Assembly (NCBI GenBank): GCA_009746045.1
Contig: RPFO01000065.1
Coordinates: 1,286,424 to 1,350,423 of the forward strand
Source: Mesostigma viride
Lineage: Eukaryota > Streptophyta > Mesostigmatophyceae > Mesostigmatales > Mesostigmataceae
DNA length: 64,000 nucleotides
Direction: 5' to 3'
Below, in pieces: positions 24,647 through 36,098 of this stretch. The position numbers and the translations under genes are program-made. The notes under the pieces were generated by a model. It ran no database searches. It saw only the letters and a program-made list of their open reading frames with translations, and was not told the DNA's origin. Position 1 is the first letter of the stretch. Each line of letters begins with the position of its first letter.

Positions 24647-25167
24647 AGTTATTCTAGGGCTTTAGGCCTAGACTATCAGTACACGTGGCGTTGTCCCCGT
24701 CTCCCAAGTGGGATACGGACATGGACGGTAGTGTAGTACACTGGACATATCTCTACTAGGATTTAGATCCGCACGTGCCATGATGGGCACGTGGGTGCTA
24801 GATATTAGCACTGAGATATGTAGTGCACACGCACGTGGGTATTCACGTGGTAGGGTTTATGAGCTGTGATGCAGACCACAAGGTGGCTGCAGTGCTAGTC
24901 CTGTACGGAGGTCCTAGGGGAGGTCCAGGATCGTCCACGTAGTGCTGTTAGGCAGTCGTTGCCTGCGGGCATCGTATCAGTCCTAGCTGGAGTAGATCTA
25001 GCTGGACGGAGCCAGCACCTCATTGGTTAGCACTAGTACAGGATAGCTAGGTTACCCTAACCTACGTGCCCATGCAATCCAGCTTGGCAAGCTTGCATGG
25101 GTTGATATTATGCCAGCCATTGCATAATCCAACACACGTTCGCATCCATTGCACGAGTGCCATAACT
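24647..25167 (+). repeat. 5' LTR of element 2
   Basis: 521 bp, ends AGTTAT/ATAACT, one difference by eye from 31853-32373. Confidence 0.92.
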
Positions 25168-25199
25168 TGCATTTATAAAAACTCTCTCATTTTTTAAAG

Positions 25200-27060
25200 A
25201 TGTCGAACGTTTCCAATACCGATTACTCTTCGGAGTCAAGCCTGTCCCCATCGTCCGAAGATTTGGACTACCGGGCGGCAGTGCGGGGCCGGCAGGGTCG
25301 GGACGATCACGCTGGCAGCGATGCCGGCAGTGGTCGCTCGTCTTCGGACGAGGACCAGCGGTTCCTGGATCAGTTGGCGGCGCGGCCGCCGCTATACAAT
25401 GTATGGCGTCCCAACGCACCACCGGCGGAAGGGCAGCCCACGGCCCCCGAGCTGGTCACGGGGCCGGGGAGGGTGGTGCCGGTATTGGGGGACATACCGT
25501 CAGATGGCTACGACGAGGACGAGGACCTCGTGGATCTCGAGTTGCCGGAGGACAAGGAGAAACGCGAGGAGCTGCTCCGCCGAGAGGCAGAGCGCATTCG
25601 GCAGGAGGCCCAGCTCCGCAGAGAGCTGGAGCAACAGCGCGAGCTGGAGGCTCAGCGCGAGGCTCAGCTGCGGGCAGAGACTGAGATGGACAGGACAGCC
25701 CGGGTGCTCGCGGAGCGGCAGCAGGAGCGGGATCGCGTGGCCAGGGCAGGTCTGCGCGCGGGGCCGACAGGTGCGCGAGAGGCGCCCCCATACGTTCTCC
25801 GCAAGAAGAACGAGCTTTACACCTTTGCGCACAGGCGCACAGCGCGCTCCTTTAGGCGAATGGCTGGAGATGTGCTGCAGGAGACCGACTCGTCGGTGGA
25901 GATGCAGCCAGGAGCGCGGGGAGAGGAGCTGGTTTTGATGGACCCGGCCATGGTGGAGGCAGAGCGTCTGGCCAAGATAGAGTACGCCAGGCATTGCCAG
26001 CGGAAGGCCAAGAGGGCAATGGTGCGGTCCATGGCGGAGAACAGTTTGGCTAGGGAGCGCGCAGCCAGGGAGGCGCAGCATCGGGAGATGAAGCGACTTC
26101 GTGCGAAGGCGCACGACGCCGCGGAGAAGACCCGGCGTCACCAGGCGCGGCTGGACGCAGCCTTGAAGAGGTCGGAGGCGACACTGGCAACGATGGTGGG
26201 CCCGGCGAGGCGGAGCAGGAGGCCCGGCTGGCGAGGAAGAGCCGGCGTAATGCGCGTGCCCTAGACAGGCGCATGCGCAAGGAGGAGCGGGCTCTGCGCA
26301 GGTATCAGGAGGCGGCCAGGACCTGGGCTCTGCAGGGAGAATTCGGAGACGCAATCCGGTTTGAGCGTGGTCTGGCGCCACATGAGCCGCTGCCTGAGGA
26401 CGCTGTATTGGACTTCATGCGTACCCCACAGCCAGCAAGGGCCCAGCGAGGAACGGCCTTGTTAAACGCGCGTGAGCGTGTTCGCGCTGGCGCAGACACA
26501 CCCCACCCCCCACCCCCCACACCCACACACACCATGCAGACCGACACGGACCTGGAGCTGGACCGCATCGCTGCACTACTCCACCAGGAGCTGGACGCAG
26601 CGGAGGCCAACCCGACCAAGCGGGCGCGGGCAGCAGAGGCAGTAGAGCAACTGCTGAGGGCCGCCAAGCGGGTCCGCCAAGGAAAGTGGCAGGAGGGGTG
26701 TGGACCATCGTCTACGCCCCAGCGGTCGCATCCAGAGGAGGATGGTGACGAGGGGAAGGACGGGGGAGCACCAGGGGGAGGGGCACCAGCAAGCACCGGG
26801 GGTATGGCGGGCGGCAGCAACGCTGGAGCGACAACCCAGCAGCAGCAGCAGCCACAGCATCAGCAGCAGCAGCAGCAGCAGCGGCAGCATCAGCAACAGC
26901 AACCGCAGCAGCAGCAGCAGCAGCAGCAACCTCAACCACAAGCGACTGTCGCTGTACCACAGCGACCCAGGTTTGATGCATCCCGTAGGGAAGATAGGAT
27001 TACCTTCCCAGGTCTAGCTGAGGGATTGTGCAGGAGGATGCACTTGAGTTTCTTTTCAAG
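25200..27060 (+). other. Long charged 5' ORF region of element 2
   Basis: Starts MSNVSNTDYSSESSLSPSSE soon after the LTR. It continues as a Glu/Arg/Gln-rich coiled coil (LRRELEQQRELEAQREAQLR) and later a poly-Gln tract from CAG repeats (26838-26935). No known domain recognised. It precedes gag and is not part of canonical copia architecture. Confidence 0.6.
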
Positions 27061-27084
27061 ATAGAACATTCTGGTCCCATGATA

Positions 27085-27930
27085 ACATCCGTGATTGGTT
27101 TCCTGCTCTCAGGGTGTCTAACACGATCCACCAATCTGCACCTAGCATAAAACAAATGGTTCAGATGTATGAGAGGAGGGCCAGCACACCTGGGGCAGAG
27201 GAGGTGCAAATCTTCACAGAATTCATAGCAGACCTAAAAGGGCTGTTGACCAAGGGGGAACACCTGCAGGCTCTCAAGGGGTTCACTGGTTGGCCTCGTA
27301 CAAAGTCAACAAGTCTGACTACGTACGTGACAACAAACAGTTGTCCTGTACATAGACAGGGACGAGGAGTTGAAGAAACTCAACTCTAAGTACCTGATCC
27401 ATCAGTGGCTCACCAAAGCTGAGCTGGACAAGAACACCAATGCAGTTCTGCTGGCTGGCCTTAAAGACAAGTGGGATGATTTTAGGGGGGCCATGTTGTT
27501 CATTCAGCAGAGCCTAGAACCCTTCTCAACTGTCAAGGAACCCAAGGTTAACAAGGTCCAAGGGGGGGGTCAGGACGGTGCAGGTCCTAGCAGGAAGAAG
27601 CTCATCAAGGAGGTGGTAGCTCAGGTCAAGGCGGTGTTCAAGGGTCCCCAGCAAGGTAAGAAGGCAGGGGGTCATCCAAGCAGCAGGGGAAATCAGACAA
27701 GGGGGGAAAGGGGAACCCAGGCAGTAAGGCAGGGCCCTCCCAGGGGCCTAGTCAGAAAGGTAAGCCTCATGACTCCACCCTGTACTGCACCAGGTGCTCA
27801 TGCAAGGGGCATGAGAGGGATGATTGCTGGAAGGGCAAACCCGAACTTGGATCTGATGTGGATGTGTGCCCAGGTTGCTGGGAGCCCCGCCACCCGTTAC
27901 CTGCAGGGGGACGCTGCAACAAGCCCAGGA
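27085..27930 (+). other. gag region of element 2
   Basis: Copia-gag-like helices (NSKYLIHQWLTKAELDKNTN) and a basic linker, then two zinc knuckles: CTRCSCKGHERDDC (about 27786-27827) and a CPGC-W-H-C type (about 27869-27920). Confidence 0.6.
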
Positions 27931-28129
27931 AGGGAGCCTCAACGGGGCGCCCCAACAAACAAGCCAGCACTCAGGACGACTGTAAGTCTCCTGTACCCTG
28001 GTTTCTCAATGGCCGTGTACCTTCTATTTGCTCTGTGTTGCCTGACAGTGAGGAAGTGGATTGGGACCTGGCTTATGACATGACGTTAGCACAGGTGGCC
28101 CAAGATCCCACTATAGCCTCCTTAGATGC

Positions 28130-28990
28130 AGCAGCAGATAAGGTTATATCCTATGCCAGGTTAGCCCAACAGCTACACAAGGCAATGGGGCATGAGGCAG
28201 TGGCAGAAAGGCTGGCCAATAAAATTGATGGCCGTGACCTGGAACAGATGTGCAGGCATGTCAGGAAGCACTGTGAAGCGTGCCAACTGCATGCACCTAA
28301 ACCCAAGAGATGGCATGTGGCCACCCCACCACTGGCTAGAGGAAAGCTAGTAGGGGATGTGATACACCTGGTGAAGGACACGGTGTATTACTTGGTCCTA
28401 AAAGATGCCTGGTCTAGGTTTGTGGTGATAGAACCCTTGCCAGGCATGGCCAATGAACAACTGCACAGAGCCCTGCTGATTGCACTAGCACGGTATCATC
28501 CTCAGGAAAAATTAATGCTGGATCAGCAGTTCACGTGGATACAAGATTATCCTGATCTGCCCAAGATAGACATTGCTGGGGCTCAAGATCATGAACGCCA
28601 GGGGATGATTGAACGTACCATGCGTGCTATCAGGGACCTCATAAAGAAAAATGAGTCCAGGACAGCAGAGTCTGGGAGCTATGCTGATAGGACAGCGTGG
28701 GCAGCTGAGGTGTGCAGAACTCTGAACACCAAGCCCCTCATGTCTTCTCCTTTTGGTGAAATCACACCAATTGGCCTGCAATCAGGTAGCTACTCTCAGG
28801 AGGTACTAGACCACTACAACACGCAAAGGCAACACTTGGCCAAGTTGCTGGCAAAAAAGGATAAGAGTAATGCCAGGCCTGTGTTTGAAGTGGGGGATCA
28901 GGTACTCTACTATAGGGAGGGGAAGGGAACAAAGCCCACTCTGGTAGATGGCATGGTCCAGCTGAAATCATCAGGTTGTCAGAAACAGGT
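28130..28990 (+). CDS. Integrase region of element 2
   Basis: Zinc finger HKAMGHEAVAERLANKIDG ... CRHVRKHCEACQ, then a core with the D,D,E pattern (GDVIHLVKDTVYYLVLKDAW; KLMLDQQF; RQGMIERTMRAIRDL), then VFEVGDQVLYYREGKG. It lies ahead of the protease, as in elements 1 and 3. Confidence 0.75.
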
Positions 28991-29439
28991 GACACGGTGA
29001 CTATTCAGCATCACAGAGAGCGAATGGTTGGCAAGCATAGACTGAAGCTTTATTACCCTCCTTTGGCAGACGTGTCAGGGGTAGAATTCTTGGACATGGA
29101 TTCAGAGCCTCAGTCTGGTGGGTTGGTCTCACCCAGTGAATTGGCTAGGGACATAGCTGATGCAAGCAACACAACCATAGACGCTCCTGTGTTCCTCAGT
29201 GGTGCAGCCCCACCACAGCCCACTGGTCCAACTGGGCAGGAGGAACGTGCACTGGATGAGCAGCAGGTCGCTCCTCCCTCATCTCAGGAACAGCCACACG
29301 AAGCAGCAGATCCTGTTGTCCCCAGGAATAAATTTGCTGAGGCTCTAAAAGCTCTACATAGAGCACACACTGCCAAGGCACAAATGGCAGCAGGTGCAGC
29401 ACAAGTCAATGCTGTGGGTGAATCTAACCAGGATCCCAG

Positions 29440-30860
29440 TATTCTGGCAGTAGACACACAGGCACAGGTGAGCATCATCAGTGCACAAGCTGTATCTGGC
29501 CTAAGTCTGCAACGCTCGCCCTGGGCTAGAGTGTCAGATTTTTCAGGCAAAACAAAAATGGCAGTCAAAGGCCAAGTGCTAATTCCCATTCTGGGTGTGC
29601 CCACTCCCTTCCAGGTAGTAGAGGGCTACAAGGGGAATGCACTGCTGGGGGAACCATTTGTCTCATACCCTGGAGTAGTCATCTCAGCTGGGAGGTTGAG
29701 TGTGACTGGGGTGGGGCAGGTCACCCTGGACCATTTCAAAATTCCTTTAACACAGATCAGTGATGGCCTGGAAGCAGCCATCAATGCTGTCAACATAAAA
29801 TACCTCCCAGGTCAGGAACCCTGTGTTGATTCCCTCATTCATTCTCAGAAGCTACACCCCTCTGCGTTTGGGCTTGGTAGATGGGACATTGCGTCCATGT
29901 CTCCCTTGTCCTATGATGATGTGGTCAAAGACTGTCAAACGCAGATTGGTTTTCTGAAATGGATGGAAGCCTTTAACAGGGCTAGAGAGGAATGGGTTTG
30001 TCCTGATCCACGTAGTAAGTCCCAGGTACCACCTGTAACACCGATTGAGGCACTGCCACAAGGGGCCAGAAAGCTCAGACTGAAGTTTGTCTGCAAGCAT
30101 AAACCCCAGGCAGATGGGACACCTCCCATTTTTCATGCCAGACCTTGTGTCACGGAGTTCAGGGGCTCCACTGAGCTAACAGAGGCTGAACTGTATACCC
30201 CTGGTATTCAGCAGACGTCTCTTAAGGTCCTGTTGGCCACTTTCCTTCACCATCTGAATGCTGGTAAGGACTACGTGTGTAAAGCCACTGACATTAAGCG
30301 TGCCTTCCTTAAAGGCAACCCTGACATAGCCCAAAAGGTGTGGAGGGGTCAAGTCTATGTGGTAACACTCCCAAAGTCTGGTCTGGGGACATCAAGGAAC
30401 CTCATCTAAGGCCTAACTTGGGGGTAGAAGGGCTTCAGTCAGCACCTAAAATTTTTAGGCTGTCTGCCCAAGAGGTCTTCCTGAAGCTGGGGGCCCAGTA
30501 TGATGATATTGACCCTTGTTTCTTCACCATCCCTCATCCTGCTGGTATGATGATGTTTGTGTGGCATGGGGATGATCAGCTCATTACTGGTCCCAGGGCA
30601 GCTGTGGAGGATTTCATTGCTCAAGTGTCTGCTAGCTTTGAATTAGGCAAGCAGCTGGAGCTGGGGAAAGATCCTGTCAAGTTCTGTGGCATCATTCTGA
30701 ACCTGTTTAAGGAGCAGAAGGAGTGGGTGTGTTCTCTCAAAGCATCCCCTGAGTATGTCATGTCTTGCAAAGATGTTCTTCCCTCTGACATCACTCCTGA
30801 TCTCTGTCCCACTATTAGGGGTAAGCTAGGTTGGCTGTGTGCCACTTGTGCTCCTCACCT
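29440..30860 (+). CDS. Protease and RT region of element 2
   Basis: Retropepsin LAVDTQAQVSII (about 29446) and NALLGEPFVS (about 29635). RT follows with KLRLKFVCKHKPQADGT, CKATDIKRAFLKGNPDIAQ and catalytic box MMMFVWHGDDQLITG (about 30550). Confidence 0.75.
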
Positions 30861-30989
30861 GGCAGTGGTCAGCAGAGTGGATGATGATGTCCTCATGGAG
30901 GTAGGGTCTAGGGCTATTAAACAGGTGTTGCATGATGGCCCTCCCCTTATTCTTCATGCTTGGATCTGTTCCAACCCATCCACATCACA

Positions 30990-31478
30990 TGCATGATGGA
31001 CAGTTCCATGGAGTCACGGGTAGTCACTAAGGTACAAGCCAGAGAGGCAGGTCTCTTTATGTTGTCTAACCCCACTGGCAAGCAATCTTTGGTTTCCTGG
31101 TTCAGCAGACTCCACAAGCGCAAGGCAGTCAGCAGCAATGTAGCAGAATGCCGTGCTGTGGTATCAGCTGTGTTGCATGCCAGGTACTTGAACCATCTGC
31201 TGGTGTGGTTGCAGCATCAGGCTGGTAGTTATGCTGGTGTCAAATCCCATCTGCTGACTGACAGTCAATCCCTTCTCTCTTTCCTGGACAACCCCTTGGC
31301 TGTGCACACCGATTTGGACTGGATTGTCCTCAAGCAGGAGTGTACCTATCTGGAGTCCAAGACTCACATCCGAGACCCTGACAATGCAGCAGATGCACTC
31401 ACAAAAGTGCCACAGGCTGCAGGGCCTCAGTACAGAGTCCTATACACGCTGATGAACCCATATAACGGCAGAGGGTGA
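30990..31478 (+). CDS. RNase H region of element 2
   Basis: MDSSMESRVVTKVQAREAGL, SSNVAECRAVVSAVLHARYL, LLTDSQSLLSFL and DPDNAADALTKVP: the four acidic positions of copia RNase H. Confidence 0.75.
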   Translation, partial: CMMDSSMESRVVTKVQAREAGLFMLSNPTGKQSLVSWFSRLHKRKAVSSNVAECRAVVSAVLHARYLNHLLVWLQHQAGSYAGVKSHLLTDSQSLLSFLDNPLAVHTDLDWIVLKQECTYLESKTHIRDPDNAADALTKVPQAAGPQYRVLYTLMNPYNGRG

Positions 31479-31852
31479 AGTGCCTCAGCCTAGGGATTTA
31501 GCACCAGATAGGAGGGTGGTCATGGGGTGGCAGGGTCTGAAGTGTCCCACCCGTAAGACTCTCTTTGCGTCATTAAAGCTTGAGGTCAGAAGGGTCCTCC
31601 TTTATTGATGGCTTGTTCTTTGTCAATAAAACGTGTGGTCATATTTTTCTGACAATGGTTTTCCTAACACAGGCACCCAACCAGTGGGGATGTTGTATCC
31701 AACACGGAGGAGCTATGGGCGCTTTTATAAATGCATCTCTTTCAGTGTCCTGGTTGTCCCTGTGGGGAACCTTGCTTATCAGTAGTGGTTGGCATATGAG
31801 TGGGTTGTGGGAAGAGTCTTCCCCTCACTCCCCAAAGAAAAGTAATAATGGG

Positions 31853-32373
31853 AGTTATTCTAGGGCTTCAGGCCTAGACTATCAGTACACGTGGCGTTGT
31901 CCCCGTCTCCCAAGTGGGATACGGACATGGACGGTAGTGTAGTACACTGGACATATCTCTACTAGGATTTAGATCCGCACGTGCCATGATGGGCACGTGG
32001 GTGCTAGATATTAGCACTGAGATATGTAGTGCACACGCACGTGGGTATTCACGTGGTAGGGTTTATGAGCTGTGATGCAGACCACAAGGTGGCTGCAGTG
32101 CTAGTCCTGTACGGAGGTCCTAGGGGAGGTCCAGGATCGTCCACGTAGTGCTGTTAGGCAGTCGTTGCCTGCGGGCATCGTATCAGTCCTAGCTGGAGTA
32201 GATCTAGCTGGACGGAGCCAGCACCTCATTGGTTAGCACTAGTACAGGATAGCTAGGTTACCCTAACCTACGTGCCCATGCAATCCAGCTTGGCAAGCTT
32301 GCATGGGTTGATATTATGCCAGCCATTGCATAATCCAACACACGTTCGCATCCATTGCACGAGTGCCATAACT
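31853..32373 (+). repeat. 3' LTR of element 2
   Basis: 521 bp, followed directly by AGTGT, where the RT gene of element 1 resumes. Confidence 0.92.
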
Positions 32374-32378
32374 AGTGT

Positions 32379-33371
32379 GGCTTGAGAGTGTCTTCAGTTG
32401 ATCCCTGTTTGCTGCTGGCCCAATGGGAGGGTCTGCCAGTGTATGCTAGTTTGCATGGAGATGATCTGCATTTGCTAGCCCCCACGACCTGGCTGAAGAA
32501 GTTTATTCCTGTCATCAGTGGCAAGTTTTCACTGGGCAAGGAGCTGTGGCAGGAGCCCAACAAGCCTGTAGTGTTCTGTGGAATGCAGGCTACCCTGTTC
32601 AGGAGGGACGGGGAGTGGAGTATCAGGCTTCAGGCTGGAGGAGATTATAAACAGACCATTGTGAAGGCCTTGCCAGAGAAGATCACCCAGGCTGCAGGAC
32701 CTGAGTTGAGAGGCATGTGGGCCTGGTTTGCCAGCATCTGTGGTCCGTCTTTGATGGTCCATAGCAGAATGCCTGATGAGGTGCTTGAGGATGAGAAGCC
32801 TCGAGTCATAGCCCGGTTGGTGGAGAGTACCCCTGATCTGATTTTGTCTGGGATTGACTTTACCCAGCCTATCACCTTGGAGATCTTTGTTGACAGTTCC
32901 ATGGATGCTCGCCAGGTTACCAAGGTCAGGGGGAGATCTGCTGCTCTGTTTGCTTTTTATCAGAGCAGGGCAAGTTTGTTCAGCTGGTACAGCAGACTGC
33001 AGAAGAGGGTCTGTATCAGTTCAGATGTGGCAGAATGCAGGGCCATATGCGAGGGGATCCAGTCCAGCCTGTACATAAAGGAGTTAATGCTGGAGCTGGC
33101 TTCAGTTACCCCTTGGACCTTGCAGATGGAGACGTTGTTGCTAACAGACAGCATGGGTATGGTCCAGTTTGTTCACAAGCAGCTGGCCAGGAGCCGGGAC
33201 CTGGATTATTTGTTGCTGAAGGAGTTGGCCAGTTTGGTTGACTTGAAGCATATCCCTGGCGAGGAGAACCCTGCTGATGCATTGACAAAGCTGCCACACA
33301 AGGCCCCAGCCCAGTACAATGTACTGAGGAAGCTCATGAATGCTGACTGTCAAGTCGGTCTATCTGTCTAA
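32379..33371 (+). CDS. pol of element 1, second part: RT C-terminal half and RNase H
   Basis: Begins after the nested element. RT catalytic box VYASLHGDDLHLLAP near 32440. RNase H with IFVDSSMDARQVTKVRG, SSDVAECRAICEG, LLTDSMGMVQF and GEENPADALTK (about 32880-33300), the usual copia RNase H layout. Protein ends at 33371. Confidence 0.85.
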   Translation, partial: GLRVSSVDPCLLLAQWEGLPVYASLHGDDLHLLAPTTWLKKFIPVISGKFSLGKELWQEPNKPVVFCGMQATLFRRDGEWSIRLQAGGDYKQTIVKALPEKITQAAGPELRGMWAWFASICGPSLMVHSRMPDEVLEDEKPRVIARLVESTPDLILSGIDFTQPITLEIFVDSSMDARQVTKVRGRSAALFAFYQSRASLFSWYSRLQKRVCISSDVAECRAICEGIQSSLYIKELMLELASVTPWTLQMETLLLTDSMGMVQFVHKQLARSRDLDYLLLKELASLVDLKHIPGEENPADALTKLPHKAPAQYNVLRKLMNADCQVGLSV

Positions 33372-34118
33372 AAGCTGAGAGCTGGGTGCTTAAGTCTCTG
33401 GATATCAGGCTGGGAGCTTGATTGTACATAATCCTGAGCACACCTTGAGGGGTGAGACATGTCTCTGGTGTGGGAATGTCTGACATTGTCTCTGATGGAG
33501 AGATGTCTATCTGGGGTTTTCATCTCAGTCTGAGGTTTCCCCAGATCTGTGGTTTGTGGGCGGGGTTCGATTCCCTGGTGCCGTCTTAAGGCGGAGTTTC
33601 ACGGACTGGCTGACCCATCCACCATGCTGGTGAGGTGGCGACAGGTCCCCTGATTTTCCACGGTTGGAACGAGTATGGGAGCTTGTGTTTTGCATGTGCT
33701 TCGCGTAGATGTTGTGTCTGGTTCGATAAGGGGCAGCAGACCGGCGCCGACTCCCGTCTGGGGGTCAGCAATGTTTTCTGATGAGCTGTTGTGGGTGATC
33801 TGTGGGGTTTCGCCTAAGGTCCTGAAGGTTGTACATACTTCTCAAGTTCTTAGCTGAACACCTATGGGCTGCCACAGTTGGCCAACCTCTTGTACATGGG
33901 TAACACAACGAGCTTCCCGTGAAGGGATAGGGACTCATTGTAATTTGTTTGTGCTCCTGAACCAGTATGGGTGCTATGTACATATAATAAGGAATCCAAG
34001 CTGACTGTCATGCCCAGCGGGTTGTGACTTGTAGTCGGGGAGGATGTCCAGTACCCATTGTGTGTGTTTGTATGTAGACTTGTGTGAGCTGCTACAGCTC
34101 AAGAAAAGAAAGGATTGG
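33372..34118 (+). other. 3' non-coding region of element 1
   Basis: No ORF. It contains GGCGGGGTTCGATTCCCTGG near 33558-33577, which recurs in the matching region of element 3, and ends in the purine tract before the 3' LTR. Confidence 0.6.
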
Positions 34119-34813
34119 AGTTAACGCCAAGCGCATTGGCGTGATCCTGATTCGGTATATCTCTGCGATTCCAGCGGCACCGGAACGAGTTCATTCCGAC
34201 AAGTATCAAGAAAGTTATGGCGTTCCGACTTCCCGGTCGCGCGCGAGCGCGAGCCGGCTGTTCTTCTAAGTCGGACGTGAATATTTGCCGACGACATATG
34301 GGGTCGACAGTAATTCCTGGGCTGACAGGAATTAGGTGCTGTACCTACGACGGTATTGGATTAATACGTCGTACGCAGGAAATAGGAACCTTAACCTGTG
34401 GTCTGTTGGTACCGCAGGCTTAGTCCTGGACTTCTAGGTGCAGATGCAATAGTCACTGTGGACTGTGCTCTGTGGTCATTGTGCCTGTATGGCAGACCTA
34501 CTGTATAGGAGTTGAGCGCTGTACAGGTAGTGAATACTGTACCGGGGGTGTTATTACTGAGCAGGCCTCCTAGGCTGCTCAGGACTAGCAAGCACAGTGC
34601 ACAAGTATATAAACAATAGGCCAGTGCCAAATGGGCATCTCTTGCGAGCCCGCCTCACGTGTTGTGCCTTGACTTGGCAAGCGCGTGTACAAGCCTCAAG
34701 TGTGTGAGCGCTGTAACATTATCCGATTTTAACAAAGCTCCGTTTCCAACCATATCACACATTGCTGCATTGCAACCATATCCTTCACATTGCGTGTGAT
34801 AAGAACGTTAACT
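34119..34813 (+). repeat. 3' LTR of element 1
   Basis: 695 bp; same ends as the 5' LTR, followed by the GCAAG duplication at 34814-34818. Confidence 0.92.
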
Positions 34814-34818
34814 GCAAG

Positions 34819-36098
34819 AATGTCGCGCCTTATGCCGTAAGAAGGGTCGTCGAGTCCTCGATCACCTGCCGGCTGCCGGGTCGAAGTTCTTGACTATGAC
34901 GTTGTGGCTGCGCTGGGTGCGGTCGGCCTCCTCGCGGAGGTCGAGGGCTTGTTGTTTAAGCTGTGCCGCGATGGTGGAGGTGGTGGAGGTGGCGTGGTGC
35001 TTGAGCAGGTCCGCCCACTGAGGTCTGAGTGGGAGGGGCGTCGTCGCCTAGGCCAGCGGGGGCTGGCTTGGTGGCGATGTCCCTCACCGCCTGGGCGGTG
35101 ATGCCGGCGGTGTTCTGCATGCACTCGATGGCTATGGAGGTGTCCTTTAGGCGTTGGTCGATGTCGAGAAGCTGGGCCTTGAGGGTGGCGGTGGAGGTGG
35201 AGGTGGCAGTGGAGGTGGAGGCGAGGAGGGCGGAGGTGGAGGTGACGGTGGTGGAAATGTGAGGGAGCTCAGCGGCCAGCGTGCCGCCCATTGCCGCCAC
35301 ATCTGTGGCAAGGGGGGACCTCACGTGCTGCTCGAAAGCTTCCTTAAGGAGGGTGCGGACGATGGCTTCGGTTGCGACGGTTGGAGGGGGGGCCCAGATC
35401 TCGGCGTCGGAACGCCCGAGGAGGGAGCAGAGGGCGAAGCGCTGGAGCCGGGGGCGTTAATTGCATGCGCGGAATGATATCAATGTCATCGGTGGAGGAA
35501 GGTAAGCCGTTGGGCCAGCGTCCGCGGTTGTGGGAGATGAGGTACGTGCAAGCACTGTCAGGGCTACAAGCCAGGCGTGCGTGCCGAAAAACACGTCTTC
35601 CATAAAGTATCCCGGCCGGGGTTATAGTCCATGCAGAAGCCAGGTGCGTTGATGTCAAAGGCGATCTCGTCCCAGTGCGGCTCGGCAGGGCGACTGCGCT
35701 TAGGTTCAGGCGATGCAGATGGCGAGGCAAGCCCGGGTGGGGGCTGGGCAACCACCAGTGCGCGACTAGTGTCACCGCTACCTTCCAGATCGACCTGAGG
35801 GCGAAGCTGCAGCCGGAGCTGCAGACGTATTTTCATTGCTTAACGCATTCGTCAGGCTTCGTTGCGTAGAGGAGCGTTTGCTCGTCATAATAGCAGTTCG
35901 CGTAATAGCTGCAGGCTGCATGGTCACAATACTGCGTTACAGCTGTGACCGTTGATAGTAGCAGATGCGCCTAGAAAAGATGCATCGGTTGCAAGTGATC
36001 TGACGGAGTTTGGGGCTCAGACGCAAAAGTTCTGAGCTCCGCCGTCAGCCATGGCTACCTCGCGGCTCGTGGCTGTGCCCACACGCATGTGCGCCCAT
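34819..36098 (-). mobile_element. LINE copy A, 5' part (5' UTR and ORF1 N-terminus)
   Basis: Minus strand: a 5' UTR resembling 58745-58900, ORF1 start ATGACGAGCAAACGC near 35888, SPEPKRSRPAEP, then a coiled coil (KAQLLDIDQRLKDTSIAIEC). It continues beyond the LTR insertion at 19070. The empty-site sequence agrees with the uninterrupted paralogue near 54225-54260. Several frame changes. Confidence 0.75.

Larger units (their letters stand above)
24647..32373 (+). mobile_element. Copia-type LTR retrotransposon (element 2), young, nested in element 1
   Basis: LTRs 24647-25167 and 31853-32373 are both 521 bp, start AGTTATTC and end CATAACT; by eye they differ at one base. The 5-bp duplication AGTGT flanks it (24642-24646, 32374-32378). 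Inside: long charged 5' ORF region 25200-27060, gag about 27085-27930, integrase about 28130-28990, protease about 29440-29660, RT about 30060-30860, RNase H about 30990-31478. The coding part is broken, by my estimate in four to six places, although the LTRs are nearly identical, so it probably moved with help from another copy. Confidence 0.92.
19071..34813 (+). mobile_element. Copia-type LTR retrotransposon (element 1), young, split by a nested element
   Basis: LTRs at 19071-19750 and 34119-34813 start AGTTAACG and end CGTTAACT. Apart from one 15-bp indel they look identical, so the insertion is recent. A 5-bp duplication GCAAG flanks it (19066-19070, 34814-34818) inside LINE copy A. Order: leader/5' ORF 19844-20760, gag 20862-22048, then integrase, protease, RT, RNase H. 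A purine tract (AAGAAAAGAAAGGATTGG) abuts the 3' LTR. Apart from the nested insertion (24647-32373) I see few or no breaks; it looks nearly whole. Confidence 0.92.

Noticed and set aside
33541-33590. tRNA gene (T-arm GGTTCGATTCC)
   Set aside because: No pairing acceptor, D or anticodon arm; the same island in element 3 has different acceptor-side bases.
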